From Oryza sativa Japonica Group (lineage: Eukaryota; Streptophyta; Magnoliopsida; Poales; Poaceae), in NCBI RefSeq assembly GCF_034140825.1, contig NC_089042.1, positions 26,379,001 to 26,443,000 of the forward strand: DNA of 64,000 nt, read 5' to 3'. Both the position numbers and the translations under genes were made by a program. Position 1 is the first letter of the stretch. Each line of letters opens with the position of its first letter. Of this stretch, positions 11,564 through 24,604 are shown piece by piece. A model generated the notes under the pieces. The model saw only the letters and a list, made by a program, of their open reading frames with translations. It did no database searches and had not been told where the DNA came from.

Positions 11564-12330
11564 CACGCCTGGGGACGCAAGAACAACAAGAAAGAATCGA
11601 GTTAATCCATAAAATCCCCATCGAATCAAACAAAGCCATACGAAAAAAACAGCACAAACCAAGCATGAAACAACAAGGCTAAACGGAACAAGCAAATCAT
11701 CAAACAGGTTGGCCGCCGTTAGGCGAGGGACGACCAAAATCCAACTCCAACAACAAACCACGCCACGCACGAACCCGTACTCAGGCTAGGGCAAACCACG
11801 AGAGCTCCACAAGCGGGGAAACCACGGAAATTCCGGCGAGGAACCACGAACGCGGCGGATTCCAGCACCAAGCAAAACCCCAACCCCAACCCCTACCCCC
11901 ACTACCACCACCACCACCACCACCACCCCAACCACAACCAACAACAACAAAAAACAGAGCGATCAACCCCGCGTCGGCGACGAACAGGGGGATTTGGGGG
12001 GAGAAATGGAGGGGAAATCTCACCGGGAAGACGCGAGGAGGGCGCCGAATCGATCGGGCGCGCGAGCCGCGGGCGTCTCGCGACGACGAGGTCGAGGAGG
12101 AGTTGGAGAGGAGAAGGGGAGGGACCGAGGGAGGGAGGGAGGGAGAGCTGGTTTGGTGGAGAGGGTGGCGTTGGGCGGTTACTTGGCGTGGTGATGGGCT
12201 TTGGAGTTGGGAGGCGTAGCGCGTAAGCGGGCGTGTCGTGTGAATGCATCTTTCTGCCTTGATGGGGCGTGAATAGCCAGGGCCCAGGGGAAAGGAAATC
12301 AAGGCCCGGCCCAGTAGGCGTCAACCCTCC
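11564..12330 (-). promoter_or_regulatory. USP-2 leader intron, leader exon and promoter
   Basis: The leader intron runs from donor CCG|GTGAGA (exon end 12024) to the acceptor at 11569. The leader exon lies upstream in GC-rich sequence. The AAATCAAGGCCCGGCCCAGTAGG block (about 12297-12319) is shared with USP-1, so core promoter sequence was copied with the gene. A CCA/CCACCA run lies in the intron near 11895-11935. Confidence 0.5.
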
Positions 12331-13332
12331 AATGTGCTCTCTGAATAAATCTACCTTCTCCTCTTCTTTCTATACTTTTTGCCAATAAAGTTTGCTCCTG
12401 CTTTTATTACTACTATACTGCTCCTTATAATTTTATAATTATATGAGAGCTGAGGCAAGCCTCCTGCCCTTTCTTGTTTACAGGAGCAAATCCATCAACC
12501 GTTCAACATCGACCACACAGATCAAGATACAGAGCTGTTGAGCACTGGAAAAAATAATGCACAAGGTATTGTTCTTTTCAATCAACGATGGTGCATTTTT
12601 TTGTAATAACTTTCTCTATCAACATTTTTTAGAATATTATTTAAATCGACTTTTTCAACTTTTAAGTTTTAACGGTTAATTTAACCGTCCATGTCCTCAA
12701 TTATTATCAAGAACTCAGTTTCATCCATCATCCGACACCACTTTAGCAAGCCATGATCTTTACCCAGAGAGTCAAAAGGCAGTAGGTTGGCAATGCAGTA
12801 TCTGAAATTCTGAATCATGTTGCAGCATATAACAGTGGTATAGATTGTCCATCACAGAAGAAAAAAATCTGGAGTAAAGCTCATCGAATCAAGTACGATC
12901 TCACAGAGTGTGCGCACTTAGAAGTACAATCTCACAGAACCGTACCAATGCTGATATGATATACACAACTTTCTCACTTCATTACTCCTGCTTTGTTTTT
13001 AAGTTTTTCTTTTTCGTTCAAAAAAACCCTAATATATTCCTCATGGACAAAGGAAAAAAAAGAATGTGAATGACTGTAACCAGATCAAATGATCAAGAAC
13101 ACCAGCTAATATCCCCAACTAGGTACGTACATGTTGGCAAAGCCCTGCAAGGACTAAATATCATTCAGCCACAACGACAAAACTGGACCTGATCACGAAC
13201 CCACGTCAGTATATACAATGATTGGGTCACTGTCCATCCAAATAAACCTTGATACTCTCAAATATCTGCTTCATTTGTGATTGCTCTTCGGATTCTTTGG
13301 TGTGTATAGAATTCAAGACATGTCTTACAGTC
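12331..13332. other. Intergenic; right half is USP-3 3' flank
   Basis: No gene is seen. From about 12950 the sequence shares the downstream tail found behind USP-3 to USP-9 (CGTACCAATGC, a TCTCCTCATGGACAAA-like segment, AACTGGACCTGATCACGA...CTACGTCAGTAT). The left part is AT-rich and unassigned. Confidence 0.4.
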
Positions 13333-16300
13333 TTAGCAGCCCATTCTCTCATAGAAAAGAAGGTAAGCCTCGCACTTGAGAACTTCTTCTAAAGAGATTT
13401 CTTTGATGTCGTCATCGGTTGCACAATACCATGAGGAAGAGCCACTGCCCTGCTGCTGATTGTTTGCTCTCACATAAGCAACGCACTGCCCAATATGAAT
13501 GCTGAGGCCACGGTTCTCAATGACACCAACTAAACGATAGCGGGAACTGAATTTGTCCTCAGAACTGAAGATTAGAGAAAGTTAAAAAAATACTATCAAA
13601 CCAGATACAAGGAACTAACTCATCATAGGTTGATGTCAACAACTTGTCTTTGTTGATCTTATATCTTAGGAACTGAATATTGTTAAAAAGAAATCTATAC
13701 CTTATCTAAAAAATACACCTCTATTAGATATGAGTGAAAGACTGGTATAGATCATGTTGAATGAATAACCATGTAATGTGTTTAAACATCGACCAGCTAT
13801 TTAAACAGAACATTGGATATAGATTCACATATATCCATGGTAGTTAAAAGCTTCCTTTATCTAAAAAAATATCCATCATAGCACTTGCACTTAAAAACCA
13901 TGAAAATATATCAAACAAGTTGGATTCAAGGTACGCATCACCTAAAATAGAAAAGCAGAAAGCAATCATATACTAGTTCAGATTATTTCTAATGGTATGC
14001 CACAGTGGTCAATTATAAACTGCTACAACGAATTGAGTTTGGCAGCCATGATGGGTGATTTCATATAAACAAACCAAGAGTTACTCTAAAGATGTAACCT
14101 GACTCTAAAGGGTTAGAAAAAGCATAACACACAAGGCCCGAGGGGATGCAGTTTCATCTGTAGCATCTTTAGAATGCCTATTCACTCACTATAAAGCCAA
14201 GCAATTCAGTCCACTTGCATCAAAACTAATTACAAAGCTCTCTAAAACAAATGGCTCCATGATGACTGGAAAATGAGTTCTGTTAGTTTCTAATTCTGTA
14301 ACCTAAATCATGCTAGTCTGCAAGAAAGAAACAAGGCCAGTGCTATCCTAAGTCGCAACCTGTTTCTACACCTAAGAAAACTAGCTCACAGTGCCAGGAA
14401 AAATCATTTTAACATGGCTACAGGAAGCATGCTTATTTTGCCTTACCGGTTCAATTGGAAAAACAATAAATAAAAGTACATACAGTATACAGTGATCCAC
14501 AAACTCTTAAAAAGGTCACAGAAAAAAAAATAAACAGACAAAATTACTCAGTACCTGGGGTCCATGAATGGCTCCACATCAAGGATCTCCTTAAAGCTCA
14601 CATGTCCACTCACTTTAAGAGGCCCCAAAGATCTGTTGAGTTGAATGACTAATACGGGTGGCAGCTTGCTAATAAGACATGTTAGAATCGCACCTTCATT
14701 CCTATCTTGCTGATCATATTGGTTTTCTTCCAGTTGGTGTGCATTATGACCCAGATTTACTTGATTCCCCCTTTCCTGATCTTCTATGCTGATATTTTGA
14801 CACTGGACACTCAACAGGTTGGCCTGCTTCTCAGTCAGACGGCAGCTAGATGCATCTTCTTGAGCACCTCCAAGGCATTCAGGTTTTTTATTGGCTATGC
14901 TGCAAGAGGACGAGTCTTTTTCAACAGAGCTCATCCCTGAAGTCTCTCCACAAGTTTTTATGTCCACTGCAGGCATATCATGATTTTGTACACCAGAACC
15001 ATGTGGCTGGCTACTTGAAGAACTGCATTCTACAGAAAGTCTGATCAAATCGCTAGATAGCTCCCTTTGGCATGTTTTCCTGTCTGACTGTTCAGCCTGG
15101 TCTCCATAAACCGTCCTATTCACATTGGTACTTGCCATCATCTGTTCACCGTCTTTACCACTTATAGTGCTTGCCTTCTGGGCAACCTTGGAACAGTTCT
15201 CACAGGTCCACTCTATCATCTCTGATTCAATATGCAACTTCAAGCACTCCTCAATTGACACAAGAGAGTTGATATCCTCTGCCTCATCATAAATAATATC
15301 AAGACTTCGAGCTTTCCCCTTGTTTTCTGAATTAATTTCTGCTGAGGAAATGACCATCTTGGCTTCTGTACTAACTTTTAGCCCACTGAACGCATTATCA
15401 AGAACAGCAGTGTCAGTTTTCTCTACATCACTGACTGATGCTATCCATGTATTCTCTTTCATTGTTGGGGACTGCAAAGGACAATGTACAGCGTCCTTGC
15501 TTTGCACGATCTGTTCCAATTTATTAGAATCTGCAAAATAAAGCATATAATTTTTAGTTATGTCCTCATCAGCAACTTCACGAAACCAGTACTCATCATT
15601 CTCTACATGGTTTCAGAATATGTATCCGCTACATTTGATAATTAGGAGCTTCTTTTCTTCAAGGACCTCAGCATGTACTTAAGTTAACCAACAATATGGA
15701 GAAAATTTTATTAGATGAGGACAAGGAGGACTCAACACTCTGAGATATCTTCCAGTGGCAATAGTAACTGCTACAGAGCTTTGCCAAGTTAAATCTGCTG
15801 AACTATCATGTTTGTTTAATACGTTTGTGTAGATATCCTGAAGGTTTTGTTGTTTCTGCAATTAATATATGAATCAAATCCTTAGACATTTTCTCTATTT
15901 AGCTAGTACAAGACCCTGCTCTGATAGTTACCATTTTCCAATGCTGAGCAAAACAATAACAGATAATAGTGCTGCTATCACAGTTTGATTCATTCACGAA
16001 AAGTTCCATTTTCTGATACACCATGCAAGTTTGGAGCCCTGCTTAAATCACTTTCATTTCCTTTAGTTAGGCACACAAGCACATAAACTTACCAACTTCC
16101 AAAGGATCTGATGTTTTCACCATGACTGTATCTTCCAATTCTGAAGCAGGAATCTGAGAATCACCGCCTTCAGAAAGTACACAAATCTTACATTGAGATA
16201 TAGGTCTTTCATTCTGTGGTGGTGATGCAACACTATTGGATGGAGCACCCTTTGGTGGCAATGGCACTGAGAGATCATAGAATACATCACAGGAATAAGA

Positions 16301-17650
16301 CTTAAACGAGCAACGTTTGCAAGAGGTGGTAACAGACAGCTCACTACCAAATATGGAATCAATGACGGTAGGAGCCACAGAACTAGGAGCACCCTGTTGC
16401 TTGTTTGGAGGCCTTATTATCTTATCCTCCTCATTCAATCTATTGCGCAAACAGCAAAGTAATTCATGGCTGTCATGAATTGAAGTGCCTATCAACCATG
16501 AGTCGAACCTTCGTACACAAGCCAAGAGCAACGCCCGGTTCAGCGGGCCTGGTGCATGCCTCACGCTGTTTGCATCAACAAAGAGACCACGCAGTATTGT
16601 ACCAAGGATCCCCAATGGAGCATTCGGTCCAAACATCCTTGCCCGCAGCTTTCCAAGAACAAGGAGGCACCGCAACAATGCATTCAAGCAAGTGTTTCCT
16701 TGATTCGATATCCCTCTGATAACACAGCCATGCCCGTCAGAAGACCCAGATGCATGAGAACCTGCCTCTGCGTTGACTGCCAATCCCTCCTTGCCCTCCT
16801 CACCACCTATGACCAAGGAATCTTCACATTCAAAGCAGTAACCAACATACAGATCATTGTGCCACACTGCAACCCAATGCTCCTGAAGCAATGCATGCTC
16901 CCGGATGTGCCCTTGCGGCTTAGCCTTGGTGGCTGGCTCAATGCAGAAATACCCTTTGCATTCTGAGCACACCATCATGTGGTGCTCCCCGGTGGTTAGG
17001 CACGTTTCATTATCACACATTGGGTCACCCTTTTCAGATTCAACGAAATCCTTGATGATAACAATGTTCTCCGTGTCAAACGAATGATGATGGCACACGA
17101 CAGCATTCTTGGAGGAGCTGACATCTGACTCGATCCTATCAATTTCTTCCTTGCCACATGAGAAGTCTCCACGCTGCATGTTGCTGACATCCAAGTCCAG
17201 AAGACGTTCACAGATGAAGAAGTACAGAGTTTCCGGCTCACCGAGCAAAGCACCAACACAATGCTCCTCCAGATCGGCATGCCACCGGGCATGTCCCTGC
17301 GGCTTGTTCATGGTCCCGTCCCCAATGCAGAAATGCAAGTCGCAGTCGATGCAAACCAGGATACTGCTCTTTTCCACCTTGTTCTCGCACAGGTAATGGT
17401 CACACCTCGGGGCGCAATCGTAGGAGTAGGACCTGAGCTCCGAGATGAACTTGAGCACGCCGTCCTGGAAAGGGTCGAAGTGGGGGCATACCCTCCCCTC
17501 GGTGTTGCTGGTCGACGCCGCCGCCGCCTTCTGTTCCGGGCTGCTCACCTCATCCGGCGGCGCAGTGTCGCCGCATCCAGATTCGGGCGCCACCGCATAC
17601 TGCGGGCTCATCCCCTTTCCTGTCTCCATCGCGCTCTTCTCCTCTTCCAT
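13333..17650 (-). CDS. USP-3: USP16/45-like protein, probably catalytically inactive
   Basis: Coding exons are 17650-16093, 15530-14555 and 13564-13333; phases agree and give 921 residues with no stop. Two zf-UBP-type segments are present (VCIDCDLHFC, then MVCSECKGYFC). Two active-site changes stand out. The Cys box reads NQGNTCLNALLRCL: an in-frame codon deletion removes the Tyr after the catalytic Cys (codon 16690-16688) found in all other readable copies. In exon 3 the GHxVAYVR motif reads GQCVAYVR; the His codon is CAG at 13488-13486. The Asp region WYCATDDDI remains. Loss of the catalytic His predicts no or very weak protease activity, while the open frame and kept splice sites suggest a retained protein. 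A ubiquitin-binding role is inference. Confidence 0.82.
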
Positions 17651-18660
17651 CACGCCTGGGGCGCAAGACCTGAAACATGCGAATCCATAAATCCCCAAAG
17701 AATCAAACAAGATATACGAAGAAGAATACGAACTGCTACTACTGCTGCTGCTGCTGCTGCTACCAGGGATGAACCATCCAAGGAGCCTTAAGAAGACAGC
17801 GGACTATGGCGGTGAAATTGACCGAAAGGCGAGGGTTCCATGAATTGTACGGACTATGGCGGTGAACCATGAAAGCTAAACGAAGCGGAAAACCAAGAGA
17901 TCTCTACTAATAGGACAAGGCGAAACCGACCAAATTCCGGCGAGGACCACGAACAGCGGCCGCCGCGGATACGGGTACCGCAAAACCACCAACCGATCGA
18001 GTGAATCCATAAATTCCCATCAAATCAAACAAGCTAGACGAAGAACAGTACGAACAAGGGATGAACCGAGAAGGGCTAAACAAGGCAAGCAAATCATCAA
18101 ACAGGTTGGCCGTTAGGCGCGACGACCAATCCAACCCAACCACAAAACCACGCCACGAACTCTAGTTAGCCAGGCTCAACAAGCGGGGCCAGGCAAACCC
18201 AGAGAGATCACAACATTCCCGGCGACGAACCACGAACGCGGCGGCGCCGCCGCGGATTCCGGCACCAAGCAAAACCCCCCACCCCCACCCTCCCACACCA
18301 CCACCACCCACCACCAAACCGAGCGATCAACCCCGCGGCGGCGAAGAACAGCGGGATTTGGGGAAGAAATGGAGGGGAGAACTCACCGGGAAACGCGAGG
18401 AGGACCCCGAATCGATCGCCCCGCGAGCCGCGGCGTCCCGCGACGCCGAGGCCGAGCCGCCGAGGTGGGTGGGAGGAGAGAGAGAGAGAGAGAGAGAGAG
18501 GTTGGGGAAGAAGCGCGCGTGCGAAGAGAGAGAGGCGGAGATGGTGCGCGTGCTTTGCTACTTAACCCGGCCCTGTTTGGATGGGCCGTAATGGGCCCAT
18601 GAGGGTGGCCGACTGGTAAATGGGCCGTAAATAAACAAGAGTCCTACCGGGCAGTGGCCG
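17651..18660 (-). promoter_or_regulatory. USP-3 leader region and promoter
   Basis: The acceptor CCCAG|GCGTGATG lies just upstream of the ATG. A leader donor CCCG|GTGAGT ends an upstream exon at 18387, with a GC-rich leader and a GA run near 18478-18500. TGGGCC/GGCCCA motifs cluster at 18580-18630 (GATGGGCCGTAATGGGCCCA, ATGGGCCGTAA). These site II-type motifs are common in plant housekeeping promoters. Segments near 18000-18140 resemble those near 5570-5720, so leader-intron sequence is also duplicated. Confidence 0.5.
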
Positions 18661-19754
18661 TTCTTCTCAGAAAGCTATTTTCGTTCTTGTGTTCTTCCTA
18701 GATCAACTTGTTCTAGTTTTTCGCTTTTTTGATGATTTTTATTTCTTTACCCATCATATGTAGGCAAACTTGCTCGCTGGAAATTGGCAGGTCCCGGAGA
18801 AAAATGTTGCCAACAAAAACACATGTGGATAATTGCAAGCAATTTATACACTTATCATCATCCATGCAGAACATTGAAAGCAAGAGGCTCAAAGAAGTAG
18901 GATCTCATTGCATGTTATAACACGGTCCATACAGGAAAGCAATGGAAGAAAGAAAGAAAAAAGCTCTTTAGAATTTTTTGACAGAAAAAAAGCTCTTTAG
19001 ATTGATACTTCAAGGTGTATATCTCAATCATCTTGCCACCAGAAAAATATACAGGCAAAGCTGAAAGTTTCAAACATTATGTTCGAAAAATTTCCATGGT
19101 ACTGTAAAGCAATTTCAAAATAGTACTCCCTCCATCCCAAAATGTTTAACGCCGTTGACTTTTTTAAAAATGTTTGACCGTTCGTCTTATTCAAAAAATT
19201 TAAGTAATTATTAATTCTTTTCCTATCATTTGATTTATTGTTAAATATACTTTTAATTATACATATAGTTTTATACATTTCACAAAAGTTTTTGAATAAG
19301 ACGAACGGTCAAACATGTTTAAAAAAGTCAACGGCGTCAAACATTTAGAGGAGGGAGTACCATCCAACAGATGTACAGTAACTGAACTGTACCAATGCCT
19401 ATACAATCACCTCGGTCAATTCTCTAATGGCACATGTCCTACTATGCTGTTTTTTTTTTCTAAATGAATTCCTAATTATCCATTCCTCATGGACCAAAAA
19501 AAATGGATACGATCAGTTGGTCAAGAATAACCGAAATTTCTCAATTGGTATGTACATGTTGCGGTCGAATTGAAGTCCTGCACTGACTCAGCCAAAGGCC
19601 AAAGCAACAAAATTCAACTAGATCACGAGCCTACGTTGGTATCTACATACTACACTGATTAAATTGGATCGTTGGCCGTCTAAAGAATGCTTGACAATCT
19701 GACATATCTGCTTCCTTTGTGATTGCTATTCGGATTAGCTGAATTCCAGGCATC
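18661..19754 (-). other. USP-4 3' flank, interrupted by a MITE
   Basis: No gene is seen. The tail shared by the USP units (TACTGTAAAGCAATT..., CTGTACCAATGCC, TCCTCATGGAC) is split by the Stowaway-like element at 19126-19357. Confidence 0.45.
19126..19357. mobile_element. Stowaway-type MITE
   Basis: The ends CTCCCTCCATCCCAAAATG and its inverted counterpart (GAGGAGGGAG) are flanked by TA on each side. Inner inverted arms carry GTTTGACCGTTCGTCTTATTC and GAATAAGACGAACGGTCAAAC. About 232 bp, no coding capacity. It sits inside the shared 3' tail of the USP-4 unit. Confidence 0.8.
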
Positions 19755-22700
19755 TTAGCCTTCCATCCGCTCATAGAAAAGAATGTAAGCCTCGCACTTT
19801 AGTACTTCTTCTAAAGAGACTTCTCTGATGTCGGTGTCACTTGCCCAAAACCATGAGGAAGAGCCATTAGTCTGCTGCGGAGGACTTGGTCTCACATAAG
19901 CAACATAATGCCCTGAATACATGCTATGGCCCAGGTGCTCAACAACACCAACTAGACGATAGCTGGAATTATCTTTGTCCTCAGAACTGAAGATTAGAGG
20001 AAACAAAAAAGGACCAAAGCAGATGTAAGGCTGTAACTCATTATAGCTCTATGTAAACAACATCATGAATTTCTTGATATTATTTAATACATATCTTATG
20101 AACAGGATATTGTTAACAAGAAATATCTATCTCATCTCACAAAAAATATATCAGTTTAAGTAAAATACTACTCCCTCAATTCCAAATTGATCTACATATT
20201 TCATAGGTACACCAAGACCAAGAAAAGCTAATAACTCTCTCATACTATATTTATTCTAGCAACAAACTCTATGCATGCACCATTCCCAATATTTCCTAGC
20301 CAATAGCAAATCAAGATATTACATGTGGGTTATAAATACTTGTGTGCATGGATGCATGCATCAATGTCTATTTACTCCAATGCACAAATAACGAATAGAC
20401 TTAATAAATAAACACAAATATGTAAATCATTTAGGAATAACCTCAAAAAAAACTATATGTAGATCAATTTGGAATGGAGGGAGTAGTATAAATCATCCTA
20501 AGCGAATAACAATGTAAAGTTTTAAAAAATAAAAAAAATCATCTGAAAACTATTTATACATACCCAACATGTACTAAAAATATTAAAAAAACACAAATAT
20601 ATCAAACAAGTCATATTTTAAGAAATAAAAAAGGTTGGCAGGTTAGGCATTTCAAGGTACACATCACCTACAAATAGAAAAGCAAAAAGCAATCATACAT
20701 ACTAACTCGGATATTTTTAACGGGATGTCATTTTCATAAAAAAAAAGAAAATAAAATAAAAAGGAGGATAACCACAAGGGTTACTCTAGAGTTACTCTAT
20801 GGATGTAGCCTGATTCTAAAGGGTTAGAAAGAGCATAATATACACAAGGCCCATGTTGGAGGGGATGCAGTTTCATCTGCGGCAGCTTTAGAATGTCTGT
20901 TCACACACTATTACAGTTAACTTGCCTCAACAGCCAACACACATTACGGAGCTCCTCCAAAAAAATGTTTCAATGATAAGGTTTCTTTTGTTTTTGTTCC
21001 TTTAGCCTGCCAGAAAGAAACTAAAGCAATGCTATCCTAAGTCGTAACCTGTTTCTATACTAAACAAAACTAGCTCACCAAGTCACCATGCCAGGTAAAT
21101 TCATTTTTACATATCGATGGCTGCATGCTTGTTTTGCTTTTCTGGTTCAATTCGATAAACAAAAACAAATGCGCACACAGTATACGGTAGCCCACATGCT
21201 CATAACAAGAGTGCAACAAAAAAGGACAGACTAAATTACTCAGTACCTGGGGTGCAGGAACAGTCCCACATCAAGGATCTCCTTGAAGCTCACGTGTCGC
21301 CTCACTTTAATAGGCCCCGTATTTCTCTTGAGCTGGATGACTAACACAGGTGGCAGCTTGCTAATAAGAGATGTCTTAATCGCACCTTCGTTCCTATCTT
21401 GCTGATCATATTGGTTTTCTTCCACTTGGTGTAGATTTACTTGCTTCCTCCTTCCCTGATCTTCAGTGTTGGCATTTTGGCACTGGCCACTCGACAGGTT
21501 GACTGGCTTCTCACCTAGATGGCAGTCAGGTACATCTTCTTGGGCACACTCAAGACATTCAGGTTTTTGATTGACTATGCTGAAAGAGGATGAGTCTTTT
21601 TCACCGTGACTCATCCCTGAAATGTCTCCTTTGGTCATAGTGTCCTCTGTTGGCATAACTTGATGCTGTGCATCAGCAACATGTGGCTGCCTACTTGAAG
21701 AACTGCATTCCCCATCCAATCTGACCAAATCGCTAGATTGCTCACTTTGGCATGTTTTCCTCTCTGACTGTTCAGCCTGGTCTCCATCAACTGTCCTATT
21801 CACATTGGTACATGCCACCGTCTGTTCACCATCTTTACCACTTATAGGGCTTGCCTTCTGAGCGACATTGGAACAGTTCTCACACCTCTTTTCTACCATC
21901 TCTTTGAAATGCAATCCCAATAACTCCTCAATTGACGCAAGAGAGTTGATATCATCTGCCTCATCATAAACTACATCACAATTTCGATCTTTCCCCTTGT
22001 CTTCTGTAGTAACTTCTCCTGACAAAGTGTCCATCTTGGCTTCTATACTATCTTCTGGCTTGATGCTATCAAGAATAGCACTCTTAGTTCTCTCTAATTC
22101 ACGGTCTGATGTTATCAGCACATTCTCCTTCCTTATTGGACTCTGCAAAGGACAATGTACATCATCCTTGCTTTGTGCGATCTGGTCCAATGGGTTAGAA
22201 TCTGCAGAATCAAGCATATAAGTTTTAGGTATTCTCCTCATCAATAACTTCATGAAACCAGCAACCATTGTTCTCTACATGGTTTGAGAATCTTTATCCC
22301 CTACATTTGATTATTTGAAAGACTATTTTCTTCAAGGATCTCTGCATGTACTTAAGCTAACCAACAATTCGGAGTAAAATTAATTATATGACAAGGATTC
22401 AACACCCTGAGCTATTGATGAAACACTGTAGCAAACTGTTTGCCATGCTGAAACTGCTGGAACATCCTGTTTGTATAATGCTGACATTCTGAAGGTTCTG
22501 GTATTTCTGCAGTCCATGCATGAATCATACCTTAAGCAATTTTCTCTATTTAGCTACCAAAAGAGTGCTGCTCCTAAAATATCCTTTTTCTCATGTTGAG
22601 CAACAAAATAACAAACAATAGTGGTAGTATCACAGTTTGCCGCAACCATCAACAAAATGTTCCGTCTTCCAATTCACACGCACGTTTTCAGGCCTGTTCA

Positions 22701-24014
22701 ACATCATTTTCCTTTATTTAGTTAGGTACAGGAACACATAAACTTACCAACTACCAAAGGCTCTGATGTTTTCACCATGACCATATCTCCCAATTCTGAA
22801 GCGGGAACCTGAGGATCACTGCCTCCAGAAATTGCATGAATCTTTTCGGTGTTAGTCTTGTCAATTGTTGGAAATTGTTCGATGGCAATCTTCTGTTGAG
22901 ATATGCATCTTTCATTCTGTAGTGGTAATGCCACACAGAGATCATAGAATGCATCCTGTGAACCCTGTGAAACTGACTCAAATGAGCAATATTTGCACAG
23001 AGTGGTAACAAACAGCTGACCACGAAATATGGAATCAATAACTGTAGGAACCACAGCACTAGGAGCATCCTGTTGCATGTTATCAGGCCTCGTTTTACTT
23101 TCCTCCTCAATCAAACTATCACGCAAACAGCAAAGCAATTCATGGCTGTCTTGCATAGTATTGCCTTGGAACTCTGATTTATAGTGGCGCACACAACCCA
23201 AGAGCATCACTGGGTCCAGCAGGTCTCGTGTATAGCTCACACTTTCTGTAGCAACAAAGAGATCATGCAGTATTATACCAAGCATCCCCGATGGAGGCGG
23301 AGCGTCCGGTCCAGACATCCTTGCCCGCAGCTTTCCAAGCACAAGGAGGCACTGCAACACCGCATTCAAGTAGCAAGTGTTTCCAAAATTCGGTATCCCT
23401 CTGATGGCACAGCCATGCCCACTACCAGACCCAGATGCGCCGATGACACAGCCATGCCCACTATCAGACCCAGATGCGCGACAGCCTTCCTCGCCTTTGA
23501 CCTTCATTCCCTTATCACCCTCCTCACCACCAATGGTCAAGGGATCCTCACACTCAAAGCAGTAACCAGTATACGGATCTTCGTACCACAGCGCAACCGG
23601 ATGCCCATCGTCGAACGCATGCTCCTCGATGTGTCCTCGCGGCTTAGACTTCTTGGCAAACCTTCCAATGCAGAAATGCATATCGCATTCCACGCACACC
23701 ATCATGAGGTGCCTCTCGGTGCACATACAGGTTTCATCCTGGCACACCGGGTCGCCCCAGGACGCAATCTTGGACACGATTTCCGCAACGTCATGCTCGC
23801 TGCAGGTCATGTGCTCGCACCGCTCGCCGCCGCCGCCGGCGCCGCCTCTGGTTGCCACCGCCGCGGCCTCCCTGTACACCTCCAGCGAGGCATCGCCGCC
23901 CCATCCAGAATCATCCGCATCCAGCGGCTCGATCCGCGGGGCTTTCCCTTTCCGCGGGCTCCTGACGATAGCCCTATCCCTTTCCGCCGCCCTTGCCCTC
24001 TTCTCCTCTTCCAT
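19755..24014 (-). CDS. USP-4: USP16/45-like ubiquitin-specific protease with one zf-UBP domain
   Basis: Coding exons are 24014-22748, 22201-21247 and 19986-19755; phases agree and give 817 residues. The start MEEEKRARAAERD follows the acceptor just upstream. A single zf-UBP finger (CQDETC, MVCVECDMHFC, GYCFECEDPL) replaces the two in USP-1 to USP-3. The Cys box is NFGNTCYLNAVLQCL, then MQDSHELLCCL; the zinc ribbon is CKYC/CENC; exon 3 has SGHYVAYVR and SWFWASDTDI. The triad is intact. Directly before the Cys box a 39-bp tandem duplication repeats a Gly/Ser/His segment. Intron 2 (1.26 kb) holds a Stowaway-like MITE. Confidence 0.86.
20171..20483. mobile_element. Stowaway-like MITE in USP-4 intron 2
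   Basis: Terminal inverted repeats CTCCCTCAATTCCAAATTGATC and GATCAATTTGGAATGGAGGGAG, with TA on each side. About 313 bp. It shares its arms and the ACCAAGACCAAG segment with the element at 25244-25511. It is absent from the matching introns of the other copies. Confidence 0.8.
23403..23480 (-). repeat. 39-bp tandem duplication inside USP-4 exon 1
   Basis: Segments 23403-23441 and 23442-23480 differ at only a few positions. They encode GHGCVIGASGSGS / GHGCAIRG-type repeats and keep the frame. The duplication adds 13 residues immediately N-terminal to the Cys box, in USP-4 only. Confidence 0.85.
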
Positions 24015-24600
24015 CGCGCCTGGAACCGAAACAACCACAAGAAATCAGCACGAATCCGTCAATAAAATCCCCCCCAAATGCTGTGCGCGGGGATTACGGA
24101 ACAAGCGAAGAACCACCAGAAAATAAAAAAAAATTGCAAGAATCCGGTAATAAACCCTAGCCCACCGCGCGGATTAGGGATGAGAGACAAGAACGAGAAA
24201 TCGGGCATTTCCGGCGAGGAGCGACCAAACCAAAACCGAAGCGATCAGCGGGTGGGGGATTGCTGGGAGAAAACGCGCGAGGGGGGACTCACCGGAATAC
24301 GCGGGGATGGCTCCGAATCGGCGAGGGCGCGATCGGCGACGAGTCATCGACGCTGCGGCGCCCGCGACGACAACGCCGACGAGATCACGAGAGGTTTTTG
24401 GAGGAAGAAGAAGAAGCGGCTTCGCTGGCCGGAGCGAGTTGAGGTGAAGGAGAGAGGAGGCGGTTGCTACTTTGCCTGGGCTTATACGGATGGGCCAAAC
24501 GTGGGTGGGCTGGTATGGGCTCATAAGCATGGATGATGGGCCAAGAGTTGGGCCGTGCATGAACTGGAGGCCTAGCGGCCGTGCTTTTCCAATACTTTTC
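24015..24600 (-). promoter_or_regulatory. USP-4 leader intron, leader exon and promoter
   Basis: A leader donor TTCCG|GTGAGT closes an exon at 24293, with the acceptor just above the ATG. Several TGGGCC/GGCCCA motifs lie at about 24490-24620 (GATGGGCCAAACG, GATGGGCCAAGAGTTGGGCC). Confidence 0.5.
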
Positions 24601-24604
24601 GTTT

